Part shown: piece by piece, positions 1 to 6,730 of the stretch
Layout: every line of letters begins with the position of its first letter
How positions within the stretch are numbered: position 1 is the first letter of the stretch
Assembly: GCF_019904175.1 (NCBI RefSeq)
Contig: NZ_CP061913.1
Coordinates: 11,594,001 to 11,658,000, forward strand
Direction: 5' to 3'
DNA length: 64,000 nucleotides
Origin: Dactylosporangium vinaceum
GTDB lineage: Bacteria; Actinomycetota; Actinomycetes; Mycobacteriales; Micromonosporaceae
Position numbers and translations under genes: made by a program
Notes under the pieces: model-generated
What the model saw: only the letters and a program-made list of their open reading frames with translations
Told to the model about the DNA's origin: nothing
Databases searched by the model: none

Positions 1-77
1 GCTCCAGCGCCGTGTGCGCCTGGAACCACTTCGAGAACATCCCGACCTTCTACAACTGGAACAACCGCCCGCGCTGA
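1..77 (+). CDS. C-terminal fragment of an unidentified protein
   Basis: Only the last 24 residues and a TGA stop at 75-77 are in the window. The frame reads SSAVCAWNHFENIPTFYNWN and then NRPR. It is rich in aromatic residues and Asn, as at the end of many secreted or extracellular domains, but it is too short to assign. The frame was chosen because it alone runs from the window edge to a stop without GC-rich low-complexity residues. The rest of the gene lies upstream of the window. Confidence 0.4.
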   Translation, partial: SSAVCAWNHFENIPTFYNWNNRPR

Positions 78-380
78 CCACGCCCGACTCCACCCACGCC
101 CCTGGCGGCGTCCGCGGATCAGCACCGGGCGTCCGCCGCGACGAGGGGTGGGATCCGCGCGCCGCGGACTGGTGGCAGCCCGCCTTGCGCCCGGCCCGAC
201 GCCGGCGTACCGGCCGCAGCCGCCCGAAATGCGCACGCCTGCTCAACGCACGGTGCAGTGCGGCGCGGGCGCGGCGGTGATGACTGCGCGGCCTGGTGAG
301 CGGGGTGGCCGCTCCCAGGGCGCGAACCATCGCGGCCTGGCCCTAGAGCCCGTGTCAGGGAACCGTGGACGCCACGTCAG

Positions 381-404
381 AGGCGGTGCACCGATGCACC
401 GCCT
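381..404. terminator. Perfect 10-bp inverted repeat (terminator-like)
   Basis: AGGCGGTGCA at 381-390 and TGCACCGCCT at 395-404 are exact reverse complements around a 4-nt loop, CCGA. There is no T-tract, which is common for actinobacterial terminators. It could end transcripts entering from the left. Confidence 0.5.
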
Positions 405-472
405 CAGGAGATGGGTCGTGGCCCTGCGCCGAGGGGTGGTGGGAACTGCACCCTGGCGGTAGCTACGCCGAG

Positions 473-518
473 ACACCCGCATGGCGGGCCGTCGAGAGAA
501 CGGCCGCCGTGCGGGTGT
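473..518 (-). terminator. Long imperfect hairpin downstream of the DUF3073 gene
   Basis: The outer arms ACACCCGC (473-480) and GCGGGTGT (511-518) pair perfectly. The inner arms pair with one bulge and one mismatch around the loop TCGAGAGAA. With the hairpin at 532-557 it forms a tandem terminator for the minus-strand gene that stops at 578. Confidence 0.55.
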
Positions 519-531
519 TGTGAACACGACT

Positions 532-557
532 CGGGCACGTGGTTGTCCACGTGCCCG
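532..557 (-). terminator. Perfect 11-bp hairpin terminator of the DUF3073 gene
   Basis: CGGGCACGTGG (532-542) and CCACGTGCCCG (547-557) pair exactly around TTGT. The structure lies 20 nt past the stop codon of the minus-strand gene, where an intrinsic terminator is expected. Confidence 0.7.
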
Positions 558-577
558 TGAGCCGGGTTGACCAGCGG

Positions 578-802
578 TCAACGACCCCGTGAGCGCCAAT
601 CACTGTCGCTGGAGGGGTCGTCGTAGTCGTCCTCGTCGTCAGCCTCATCGTCGGCTCCGCCTTGATCGGCGTAGTCGTCGCTTGACTTAGGGCCGCCCGC
701 CGCGAGCTCGCGTTGCAACGCTTCGAGGTCGGTGTTCGGTGAGTGATATTTCAACTCCCTGGCCACCCTAGTCTGCTTGGCCTTCGCACGGCCGCGCCCC
801 AT
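578..802 (-). CDS. DUF3073 family small acidic-tailed protein
   Basis: The product is 74 residues. The N-terminus MGRGRAKAKQTKVAR-like (here MGRGRAKAKQTRVARELKYH) is the hallmark of DUF3073, a conserved actinobacterial family of unknown function. The first 25 residues are strongly basic and the C-terminal half is a run of Asp, Glu and Ser, so the protein is bipolar in charge and probably disordered at its end. I chose the ATG at 802 rather than an in-frame start six codons upstream because the family begins MGRG. From memory, the Streptomyces homologue sits beside the valine dehydrogenase gene, as it does here. No function should be inferred beyond a possible nucleic-acid contact through the basic half. 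Confidence 0.9.
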   Translation of the reverse strand: MGRGRAKAKQTRVARELKYHSPNTDLEALQRELAAGGPKSSDDYADQGGADDEADDEDDYDDPSSDSDWRSRGR

Positions 803-942
803 GGCTCGACCCCCTCGCACAGAATTACGGGGCAGCCATTACCGGCAGGCCCCGACAACGTCAGGCATCTCTCGTGGCTCTTACGGTACATGTCGAGGGC
901 ACCTTTCGGCATCTCGCCCCTGCCGACCATTTCGGTGGCGTT

Positions 943-981
943 GCTTACCCGTCCGGCCGGTCGGGTTCCCGGCGGGTAAGC
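943..981 (-). terminator. Hairpin downstream of the dehydrogenase gene
   Basis: GCTTACCCG (943-951) and CGGGTAAGC (973-981) pair perfectly and enclose a GC-rich stretch that can pair further. It lies about 75 nt beyond the stop codon of the minus-strand dehydrogenase gene and upstream of the DUF3073 gene, so it could be a terminator or an attenuator in that leader. Confidence 0.5.
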
Positions 982-1055
982 ACCACCGCGGTCAACGGGT
1001 CGTCACTGCCGGGCGGTGCCCACGCACTGCCCCACGCTCAGCCCCACGCACCTGG

Positions 1056-2114
1056 TTACACCAGGATGGTACGGAGCCTTCCGACCTCGGCCATCCGCCG
1101 TTCGGCGAGCCGATCGGCGGCCAGCGCCGGCGGCACCCCGTCGGCCGCGGCGAGGTCGAGGATCTGCTTCGTGGTGTCGTAGATCCGTCCCGCGCGCTCC
1201 TTCGCCCGGGCGAAGTTGAAGCCCTCGATCTCGTCGGCCACCTGGATCACCCCGCCGGAGTTGACCACGTAGTCCGGCGCGTAGAGGACGTCCCGCTCGG
1301 CCAGGAGCTTCTCGATGCCGGGGTGGGCCAGCTGGTTGTTGGCCGCGCCGGCGATGATCCGGGCCTGGAGCAGCGGCACGGTGTCGTCGTTCAGCGCGCC
1401 GCCGAGGGCGCAGGGGGCGTACACGTCGATCGGGGCCGCAATGAGCTCGTCGTTGCTGTCCACGAGCTCGATCTGGGGGTACGTCGAGCGCGCCCACTCC
1501 CGCGCCCGCGCGGAAACGTCGGTGGCGACAACCGCGGCGCCGTCGTCGAGCAAGTGCTTGCTCAGGTGCTTGCCGACCTTGCCCAGCCCCGCGACGCCGA
1601 CCCGGCGCCCGGCGAGCGTCGGGGTGCCCCAGCGGTGCTCGGCGGCGGCCCGCATGCCCTGGAACACGCCATAGGCGGTCAGCACCGACGAGTCGCCGGC
1701 GCCGCCGTGGGACTCGGAGCGGCCGGTGACGAAGCGGGTCTCCTTCGCCACGATGTCCATGTCCTGGACGTACGTGCCCACGTCGCATGCGGTGTAGTAA
1801 CGCCCGCCCAGGGACTGCACGAACCGGCCGTACGCGCGCAGCAGCGGCTCGCTCTTGTCGCGGTCCGGATCGCCCCAGATGACCGCCTTGCCGCCGCCGA
1901 GGTCCAGTCCGGCCAGCGCGTTCTTGTACGCCATGCCGCGCGACAGCTCCAGCACGTCGTGCAGCGCCTCGTCCTCGGAGGCGTACGGGTAGAACCTGGT
2001 CCCGCCCAGCGCCGGCCCGAGGGCCGTGGAGTAGACGGCGATGATGGCCCGCAGGCCGGACTGCCGGTCGTGGCAGAAGACGACCTGCTCGTGGCTGTTG
2101 CTGAACACACTCAT
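1056..2114 (-). CDS. vdh: Glu/Leu/Phe/Val dehydrogenase, probably valine dehydrogenase
   Basis: NAD-dependent oxidative deamination of branched-chain amino acids is the expected role, feeding acyl-CoA precursors. The 352-residue product has the dimerisation domain with the substrate/catalytic-Lys motif LGGGKAVIWGDP near residues 70-82, a TACDVGTYVQDMD-type segment, and a Rossmann GLGKVGKHL motif in the second half. The length matches the Leu/Val dehydrogenase branch rather than the longer glutamate enzymes. The start at 2114 is preceded by GGGAG; upstream in-frame starts would add a basic tail with no homology. From memory the order vdh, uncharacterised gene, bldC is the same in Streptomyces coelicolor, which supports the valine assignment, although leucine specificity cannot be excluded. 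Confidence 0.9.
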   Translation of the reverse strand: MSVFSNSHEQVVFCHDRQSGLRAIIAVYSTALGPALGGTRFYPYASEDEALHDVLELSRGMAYKNALAGLDLGGGKAVIWGDPDRDKSEPLLRAYGRFVQSLGGRYYTACDVGTYVQDMDIVAKETRFVTGRSESHGGAGDSSVLTAYGVFQGMRAAAEHRWGTPTLAGRRVGVAGLGKVGKHLSKHLLDDGAAVVATDVSARAREWARSTYPQIELVDSNDELIAAPIDVYAPCALGGALNDDTVPLLQARIIAGAANNQLAHPGIEKLLAERDVLYAPDYVVNSGGVIQVADEIEGFNFARAKERAGRIYDTTKQILDLAAADGVPPALAADRLAERRMAEVGRLRTILV

Positions 2115-2288
2115 GGGCGCTCCCGGAGCGAGTTGGCGGCCCGTCCTCGTGAGACGGAGCCGGGCACGACGTTGTGCGGTGGTGCGGTACCGCGATTGTG
2201 GGCGGTGACTCGACCCTAACGCCGACACATGGAGATTGGATCGAGGGCACCTTCGCGCCGTTCGGCCGTTTCGTGCGACGATCGGGCC

Positions 2289-3128
2289 GTGCCGTCGCTC
2301 TTCGCGTCATACCTGCGGGTGTACGAGCCGCTGGCTGCCTTCGACCGTGACCACCAGCTGTACTGGCGTCGCTACGTCAAGGAGGGCCGCGCCGTCGCGC
2401 TGTCCGACGGGCCCGGGCGCCAGCGCACCGCCGTGCTCGAGGCGCTCGGCGCGGGGTGGACCCGGCTGCCGGCGCTGCCCGAGGACGCCTACGTCCTGGA
2501 GGCCGACGACACGCTGCTCGTCTGCCCCTGGAACCTGCGCATCCGGGTGGCCGAGGCGGCGCTGACCGCCCGTGACGGGGTTCCCAGCGTCATCGCCGAT
2601 GCGTTCGTGCCGCCGGTGCTGGCCGGTCTCGCGCAGACCATCGTCGACGACTGGCGCAGCGGGGACCACGTCCTGGAGCGGGGCCTTCCGCGGGTGCACG
2701 AGCAGGTCGCGACGTGGGGCGTGCCGCTGCGCTGGTTCGTGTTCGTGGACCTGGAGGAGCGCGAACTGTCGCTGCGGCCCGGGCGCCGGGTGCTGCGGTA
2801 TCGCACGGAGATCTCCAAGGCGCGCCGGCGTGCACATCGGGCCTACGCCGTGCTGCGGCGGGCCATGGGGGACGCGCCGATCACGGTGGCGGTCGAGGAG
2901 ACGGCCCGGTGGCTGGAGGAGTTCCACTCGCGGTCGATCGTCGAGCTGGACTACGGCGGCCTCGTGAACCTCATGCCTGACGACGCGCTTGCGGAGGACG
3001 ACTCCCCCGGGCTGGTGTCGGCCGGGCTGTCGAATGTGGCCCGGGGCGACGCCGACGCGGCGACCGAGGTCTACGAGAAGCTCGTCGAGCGGTGGCGGAT
3101 CGTGCAGCTGCTGGAGCGCTGCAACTAG
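2289..3128 (+). CDS. Conserved actinobacterial protein of unknown function
   Basis: A 279-residue soluble protein starting at GTG with VPSLFASYLRVYEPLAAFDR. It has no signal peptide or membrane segment. Conserved-looking features include W/R/Y-rich segments such as QLYWRRYVKEGRA, a central RWFVFVDLEERE strand, and a C-terminal acidic region. It lies between vdh and bldC and is divergent from vdh, matching the position of an uncharacterised gene in Streptomyces as I remember it. The first ATG in frame (2229) lies in the divergent promoter region and adds a non-conserved basic peptide, so the GTG is preferred. The stop codon TAG is part of the CTAG target of the adjoining insertion sequence, so the gene is intact but its terminator was displaced by about 1 kb. 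Confidence 0.75.
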   Translation: MPSLFASYLRVYEPLAAFDRDHQLYWRRYVKEGRAVALSDGPGRQRTAVLEALGAGWTRLPALPEDAYVLEADDTLLVCPWNLRIRVAEAALTARDGVPSVIADAFVPPVLAGLAQTIVDDWRSGDHVLERGLPRVHEQVATWGVPLRWFVFVDLEERELSLRPGRRVLRYRTEISKARRRAHRAYAVLRRAMGDAPITVAVEETARWLEEFHSRSIVELDYGGLVNLMPDDALAEDDSPGLVSAGLSNVARGDADAATEVYEKLVERWRIVQLLERCN

Positions 3129-3145
3129 GGCCCGTTTCATAAGGT
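3125..3145 (+). repeat. Left terminal inverted repeat of the IS, with CTAG flank
   Basis: CTAG followed by GGCCCGTTTCATAAGGT; the 21 bp are exactly the reverse complement of 4140-4160. The TAG within it serves as the stop codon of the upstream gene. Confidence 0.92.
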
Positions 3146-4156
3146 GCTGCCGGGTGGGGTTCCGGCGTGGCGGTGATCGATAACTGAAGAGGTCTCCGGT
3201 AGATGGTTCAGCGACCAAGCAGAACTTCATACCGGAGACCTCGTGGCCACCCTATCGGTGACGAGGCGGCACGACCTGACCGATGCGCAGTGGGCGGCGC
3301 TCGCACCGCTGCTGCCTGCGCAGCCGGTCCTGGGTCGGCCGCCGAAATGGGACAGACGGCAGCTCATCAACGGGATCCGCTGGCGCATCCGGGTCGGCTC
3401 GCCGTGGCGTGACGTTCCGGCGGAGTACGCGCCCTGGCAGACCCTCTACGGACTGTTCCGCCGCTGGCAGCGTGACGGAACCTGGGACACCGTCCTCGCC
3501 GCCGTCCAGGCCGGCGCTGACGCGGCCGGCCGTATCGACTGGGACGTCAGCATCGACTCCACCACCAGCCGCGCACACCAGCACGCCGCCGGTGCCCGCC
3601 GCGACGGGCATCTGCAGAAAGAGCCACCCGGTGGCGTCCACGACGAACCCGCCGACCACGCCCTCGGCCGTTCCCGCGGCGGCCTGACCACCAAGACGCA
3701 TCTGGCCTGCGAACAGGGCCAGAAGCCCCTCGCGCTGCTCGTCACCGCCGGGCAACGCGGTGACAGCCCGCAGTTCATCCCGGTCCTGCGCAAGATCCGC
3801 GTCGCCCGCGTCGGCGGCGGCCATCCCCGCACCCGACCAAACCTTGTCCTGGCCGACAAGGCCTACACCTCACGAGCCAACCGAGCACATCTGCATTCCC
3901 GCGGCATCTCCGCCTGCATCCCCAGCAAGGCCGACCAGGACGCCCACCGCAAAGCCAAAGGCTCTAAGGGCGGGCGTCCACCCGCATTCGACCCGGTCCG
4001 CTACCGCCAACGCCACGCCGTCGAGTGCGGCATCAACCGCTTGAAACGCCACCGTGCCGTCGCCACCCGCTACGAAAAACTCGCCACACGCTTCCAGGCC
4101 ATCGTGACCATCGCCGTCATCGGAGAGTGGCTCCGACCAACCTTATGAAACGGGCC
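3129..4156 (+). mobile_element. Intact IS5-family insertion sequence, about 1.03 kb
   Basis: The element is bounded by perfect inverted repeats (3125-3145 and 4140-4160, including the CTAG flank) and contains one full transposase gene. CTAG on both sides is consistent with a target duplication of TA or CTAG; the palindrome leaves the exact size ambiguous. The perfect ends and undamaged transposase suggest recent insertion. Confidence 0.92.
3243..4148 (+). CDS. IS5-family transposase
   Basis: A 301-residue DDE transposase in a single frame. The N-terminal DUF4096-type domain (LTDAQWAALAPLLP, then NGIRWRIRVGSPWRDVP) is followed by the RNase H-like catalytic core. The core has a first acidic motif in DVSIDSTTSRAHQHAAG (about residues 99-113), a second in LVLADKAYTSRANR, and a third in the RHAVECGINRLKRHRAVATRYEKL signature near the C-terminus. 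It starts at GTG with GGAG just upstream, and its last codons run into the right inverted repeat. No frameshift or internal stop is present, so it should be active. It supplies all mobility functions of this element. Confidence 0.93.
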   Translation: MATLSVTRRHDLTDAQWAALAPLLPAQPVLGRPPKWDRRQLINGIRWRIRVGSPWRDVPAEYAPWQTLYGLFRRWQRDGTWDTVLAAVQAGADAAGRIDWDVSIDSTTSRAHQHAAGARRDGHLQKEPPGGVHDEPADHALGRSRGGLTTKTHLACEQGQKPLALLVTAGQRGDSPQFIPVLRKIRVARVGGGHPRTRPNLVLADKAYTSRANRAHLHSRGISACIPSKADQDAHRKAKGSKGGRPPAFDPVRYRQRHAVECGINRLKRHRAVATRYEKLATRFQAIVTIAVIGEWLRPTL

Positions 4157-4160
4157 CTAG
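4140..4160 (-). repeat. Right terminal inverted repeat of the IS, with CTAG flank
   Basis: ACCTTATGAAACGGGCC followed by CTAG, the exact reverse complement of the left end. It overlaps the last codons of the transposase. Confidence 0.92.
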
Positions 4161-4172
4161 TCGCGCCCGGTG

Positions 4173-4193
4173 GCCGGCCCGCCAAGGGCCGGC
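4173..4193 (+). terminator. Perfect 8-bp hairpin, displaced terminator
   Basis: GCCGGCCC (4173-4180) and GGGCCGGC (4186-4193) around GCCAA. It lies just outside the IS and was probably the terminator of the gene ending at 3128 before insertion. Confidence 0.6.
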
Positions 4194-4204
4194 TCGGCTT
4201 CTTT

Positions 4205-4225
4205 GCGGCCCCTTCAGGGGGCCGC
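4205..4225 (+). terminator. Second hairpin of a tandem terminator
   Basis: GCGGCCCC (4205-4212) and GGGGCCGC (4218-4225) around TTCAG, followed by a T-rich stretch. It pairs with the hairpin at 4173-4193 as a tandem terminator isolating bldC from upstream transcription. Confidence 0.6.
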
Positions 4226-4759
4226 TGCTGTTTGTCCGGACCGTTTTGATCGCGGACCTGGCAGGGAGGCGCCCCGGCGCCGACCGGTGTCTCGCGGGAG
4301 GAGCGGACCGCAAGTGCCGCGGACCCGAGTCCGGCGCTTTCGCCCCTGTCTTGGCGCCTTTTTTGATCTTGGCATTTCGGCTGGTTGTGAAAGGTTCTCG
4401 GATTTCGATGGGGTTAAATGCCCGGTTCGTCACCTACCCGATCGAGTGTCACCCTCAGCAACCGAATCGCACCCCCGCCGTGTCCGTTATGCCTTTTTGA
4501 ACAGACTTTGTGGGGTACCCATCACCCCGGAGAGTGAGCTAGATTCGTGGTGAGTCGCTCACCCTCCGTCAAAATGAGTCCGAATTTATCCGGTTTTGCG
4601 GTGTCAAAGTCGGAAAATTCACTTATTCATCATCCGTCCATACAGGGACCTTCAGCCGTTCGGCCCATGTCGGACATCGGGGACTACCCGGACCATAGGA
4701 AACGCGTCGACCGGCGGGACCCCGGCCGGCGTTCCTGGGTACCTGTGGAGGAGTGACCG
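4226..4759 (+). promoter_or_regulatory. Long AT-richer leader/promoter region of bldC
   Basis: About 530 bp without a convincing gene, markedly lower in GC than its surroundings (for example around 4490-4660). Its only downstream gene is bldC, whose ribosome-binding site GGAGGA lies at about 4747-4752. I could not pick out a confident -35/-10 pair by eye. The length suggests a distal promoter or binding sites for developmental regulators. Confidence 0.45.
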
Positions 4760-4969
4760 ATGCCATCTCGCACGCATGAGCCTGAGCCGTTGCTAACGCC
4801 GGCTGAGGTCGCGTCGATGTTCCGCGTCGACCCGAAAACCGTCACCCGTTGGGCGAAGGCGGGCAAGCTGAGCGCGATTCGTACGCTCGGTGGCCACCGT
4901 CGCTACCGGGAGTCTGAGGTGCGGGCCCTGCTCCAGGGCCAGATTCCCACGCAGCGCACGGGCGACTGA
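4760..4969 (+). CDS. bldC: BldC, MerR-like developmental DNA-binding protein
   Basis: A 69-residue single-domain regulator. It has the winged-helix motif LLTPAEVASMFRVDPKTVTR at residues 12-31, then WAKAGKLSAIRTLGGHRRYRE-type wing residues, and no effector domain. BldC controls entry into development and sporulation genes in Streptomyces by cooperative binding to direct repeats. Length and sequence match that family closely. The ATG is preceded by GGAGGA at good spacing. The gene has its own strong terminator at 5023-5067, so it is monocistronic. Confidence 0.97.
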   Translation: MPSRTHEPEPLLTPAEVASMFRVDPKTVTRWAKAGKLSAIRTLGGHRRYRESEVRALLQGQIPTQRTGD

Positions 4970-5022
4970 CGAGACAGTACCTCGCGCCAACCCGCTGCGC
5001 CAAAACGACACGACTTCTTATC

Positions 5023-5067
5023 GCAACGCGCTCGGATCGTCACCCCCCGGTGATCCGAGCGCGTTGC
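5023..5067 (+). terminator. Strong intrinsic terminator of bldC
   Basis: GCAACGCGCTCGGATC (5023-5038) and GATCCGAGCGCGTTGC (5052-5067) form a perfect 16-bp stem that can extend inward to GTCACC/GGTGAT pairs with a bulge. It is followed by TTTT. It may also stop transcription from the convergent gene ending at 5109. Confidence 0.92.
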
Positions 5068-5108
5068 TTTTCCGCCTGTACGAGGGACTTCGGCTTGCGC
5101 CGGGCAGG

Positions 5109-5498
5109 TCAGTCCAGCGTGATCCGGACGCCGACGGTGGCGTCCTGGCCCCGCCGGATGATGCTGGCCCACACAAACAGCCGGCCCTGCAGGCCGTACT
5201 TCCGCTTGATCAGATCGCGCACCCGCCGCCCGCCGGCCGGGTCGAGCACCTCCGCGTGGGCCGGATGCTCCTCCCCCGTCGGCTTGCCGCGAACCGTACA
5301 TGGCGCGACAGTCACGCGGCCGTTGTTGCGAATGCGTTTGACCTTGCCAGAAGCGCCGACCGTCCAGACCACGAGCGCCTCGCCGTCGCGCGCCGCCCAC
5401 ACGGGTGTCGGTACTGGGGTACCGTCCCGGCGGAACGTCGTCACCAGGAGATACTGTTCTTCGCTCAACCGCTCCACCGTTGCGGGAGTGTTCGTCAT
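5109..5498 (-). CDS. PPOX-class F420-dependent oxidoreductase
   Basis: A 129-residue split-barrel flavin/deazaflavin-binding protein. The order of motifs is LLVTTFRRDGTPVPTPVWAA (first two strands), VKRIRNNGRVTVAPCTVRGK (loop contacting cofactor phosphate) and a C-terminal GLQGRLFVWASIIRRG helix-strand. This matches the Rv2061-like branch of PPOX-class F420-dependent reductases in length and sequence. The physiological substrate is unknown. I placed the start at the ATG at 5498; a GTG three codons upstream is possible. No clear Shine-Dalgarno precedes either, so the transcript may be leaderless. Confidence 0.82.
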   Translation of the reverse strand: MTNTPATVERLSEEQYLLVTTFRRDGTPVPTPVWAARDGEALVVWTVGASGKVKRIRNNGRVTVAPCTVRGKPTGEEHPAHAEVLDPAGGRRVRDLIKRKYGLQGRLFVWASIIRRGQDATVGVRITLD

Positions 5499-5600
5499 AC
5501 GACACACCGTACGAGCGGCTGCTCGGCAGCGGGAGGTTCACACCCCCGGGTGACGGGCCGCTAGTCTGATGGTCCAGTCAAAATGCCCCGGAGATCCCTG

Positions 5601-6308
5601 ATGAAGCTGTCGATCCTGATGCCGGTCTACAACGAGGAAGCTCGTGTGGCCGACGCCGTGAAACAGGCGCTCGACGTGAACTACCCGACCGAGATCGAGT
5701 TGGTGATCGTCGACGACGGCAGCCGCGATCGCACGGCCGAGATCCTCCGCGGGCTGCACGACGAGCGGCTCAACGTTGTGGTCCACCCGCGCAACAAGGG
5801 CAAGGGTGCCGCGATCAAGACGGCCGTCGACAACGCGACGGGCGACTACATGGTCATCCTGGACGCCGACCTCGAGTACGACCCGCAGGACATCCCGAAG
5901 CTGCTCGAGCCGGTGCTCGACGGCCGGGCCACTGTCGTCTACGGCAACCGGACCTTCGGCTCGCACAGCTCCTTCTCGTTCTGGTACGTGATGGGCAACA
6001 AGGCCGTCACCACCGCCGCGAACATGCTCTACAACTGCTACCTCGGCGACCTCGAGACCTGCTTCAAGCTGATGCCCGTCGAGCTGTACCGCTCGCTGCA
6101 GGTGCGCTCGGCCGGCTTCGGCATGGAGGCCGAGGTGACCGGGAAGCTGCTGCGCAACCGGCACCGCCCCTACGAGGTGCCGATCAGCTACCGGGCCCGC
6201 ACCCGCGAAGAGGGCAAGAAGATCACGTGGAAGGACGGGGTCGAGGCGCTGTGGATCCTGTCCCGCGAACGCATGCGCAAGCCCTCCCGCAGCATCGAGA
6301 CCTCCTGA
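5601..6308 (+). CDS. GT2-family glycosyltransferase (DPM1-like, soluble)
   Basis: A 235-residue GT-A enzyme. The nucleotide-binding start MKLSILMPVYNEE, the VIVDDGSRDRT motif, the DXD-like ILDADLEYDP near residue 90 and the acceptor-side ETCFKLMP segment all match dolichyl/polyprenyl-phosphate sugar transferases. There is no C-terminal membrane segment. The ATG at 5601 follows GGAG at short distance; an upstream ATG at 5583 adds six non-conserved residues. Its stop codon overlaps the following soxR start, implying translational coupling. Donor and acceptor are not predictable from sequence. Confidence 0.87.
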   Translation: MKLSILMPVYNEEARVADAVKQALDVNYPTEIELVIVDDGSRDRTAEILRGLHDERLNVVVHPRNKGKGAAIKTAVDNATGDYMVILDADLEYDPQDIPKLLEPVLDGRATVVYGNRTFGSHSSFSFWYVMGNKAVTTAANMLYNCYLGDLETCFKLMPVELYRSLQVRSAGFGMEAEVTGKLLRNRHRPYEVPISYRARTREEGKKITWKDGVEALWILSRERMRKPSRSIETS

Positions 6309-6730
6309 CCATCGGCGAGCTCTCCGCGCGCAGCGGCGTGGCCCCGTCCGCGCTGCGGTTCTACGAGAAACTCGGGCTCATCCAGGCCACCCGGACCGGC
6401 GGCAACCAGCGCCGCTACGAGCGCACCCAGCTGCGCCGGGTCGCCTTCATCCGGATCTCCGCGCAGGTCGGCGTGCCGCTGGAGACGATCAAAGAGGCCC
6501 TCGCCTCCCTGCCGGCCAACCGGACCCCGACCAAGGCGGACTGGGCCCGGCTCTCCGCCGGCTGGCGCTCGCACCTGGACGAGCAGATCAAGCTCCTGGA
6601 GCGCCTGCGTGAGACGCTCACCGGCTGCATCGGGTGCGGCTGCCTGTCGCTGAAGAGCTGCAGCCTGGCGAACACCGACGACCGCCTGGCCGGCAAGGGC
6701 TCGGGGCCGGTCATCCTCACCCGACAGTAA
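6305..6730 (+). CDS. soxR: SoxR-type redox-sensing MerR regulator
   Basis: A 141-residue regulator with an N-terminal MerR helix-turn-helix (TIGELSARSGVAPSALRFYE), a dimerisation helix, and the [2Fe-2S] cluster motif CIGCGCLSLKSC (C-x2-C-x-C-x5-C) near residue 110. In actinobacteria SoxR responds to redox-active metabolites and often controls quinone or NADPH oxidoreductases; a quinone oxidoreductase gene converges on it here. The start is uncertain: homologues begin right before TIGEL, and the only codon there is CTG at 6305, overlapping the previous gene's TGA. The nearest GTG codons (6251, 6227) lie well inside the upstream gene and add a non-homologous tail. The C-terminal tail overlaps the convergent gene by 14 bp. 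Confidence 0.88.
   Translation: MTIGELSARSGVAPSALRFYEKLGLIQATRTGGNQRRYERTQLRRVAFIRISAQVGVPLETIKEALASLPANRTPTKADWARLSAGWRSHLDEQIKLLERLRETLTGCIGCGCLSLKSCSLANTDDRLAGKGSGPVILTRQ

Larger units (their letters stand above)
78..577. other. 500-bp non-coding region with three hairpins
   Basis: No frame here has convincing coding character; the possible reading frames are Arg/Pro/Ala-rich shadows. It contains three perfect or near-perfect inverted repeats (381-404, 473-518, 532-557) and separates a plus-strand gene ending at 77 from a minus-strand gene ending at 578. It is therefore a converging 3' region carrying terminator-like structures. Confidence 0.6.

Noticed and set aside
148..462. 104-codon frame in the region before the DUF3073 gene
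   Set aside because: Arg/Pro/Gly-rich, interrupted by strong hairpins and without a ribosome-binding site or homology.
777..2219. 480-codon plus-strand frame opposite the Val/Leu dehydrogenase
   Set aside because: It is the antisense of a clearly homologous enzyme and consists of Arg/Val/Gly-rich GC-skewed sequence without any domain.
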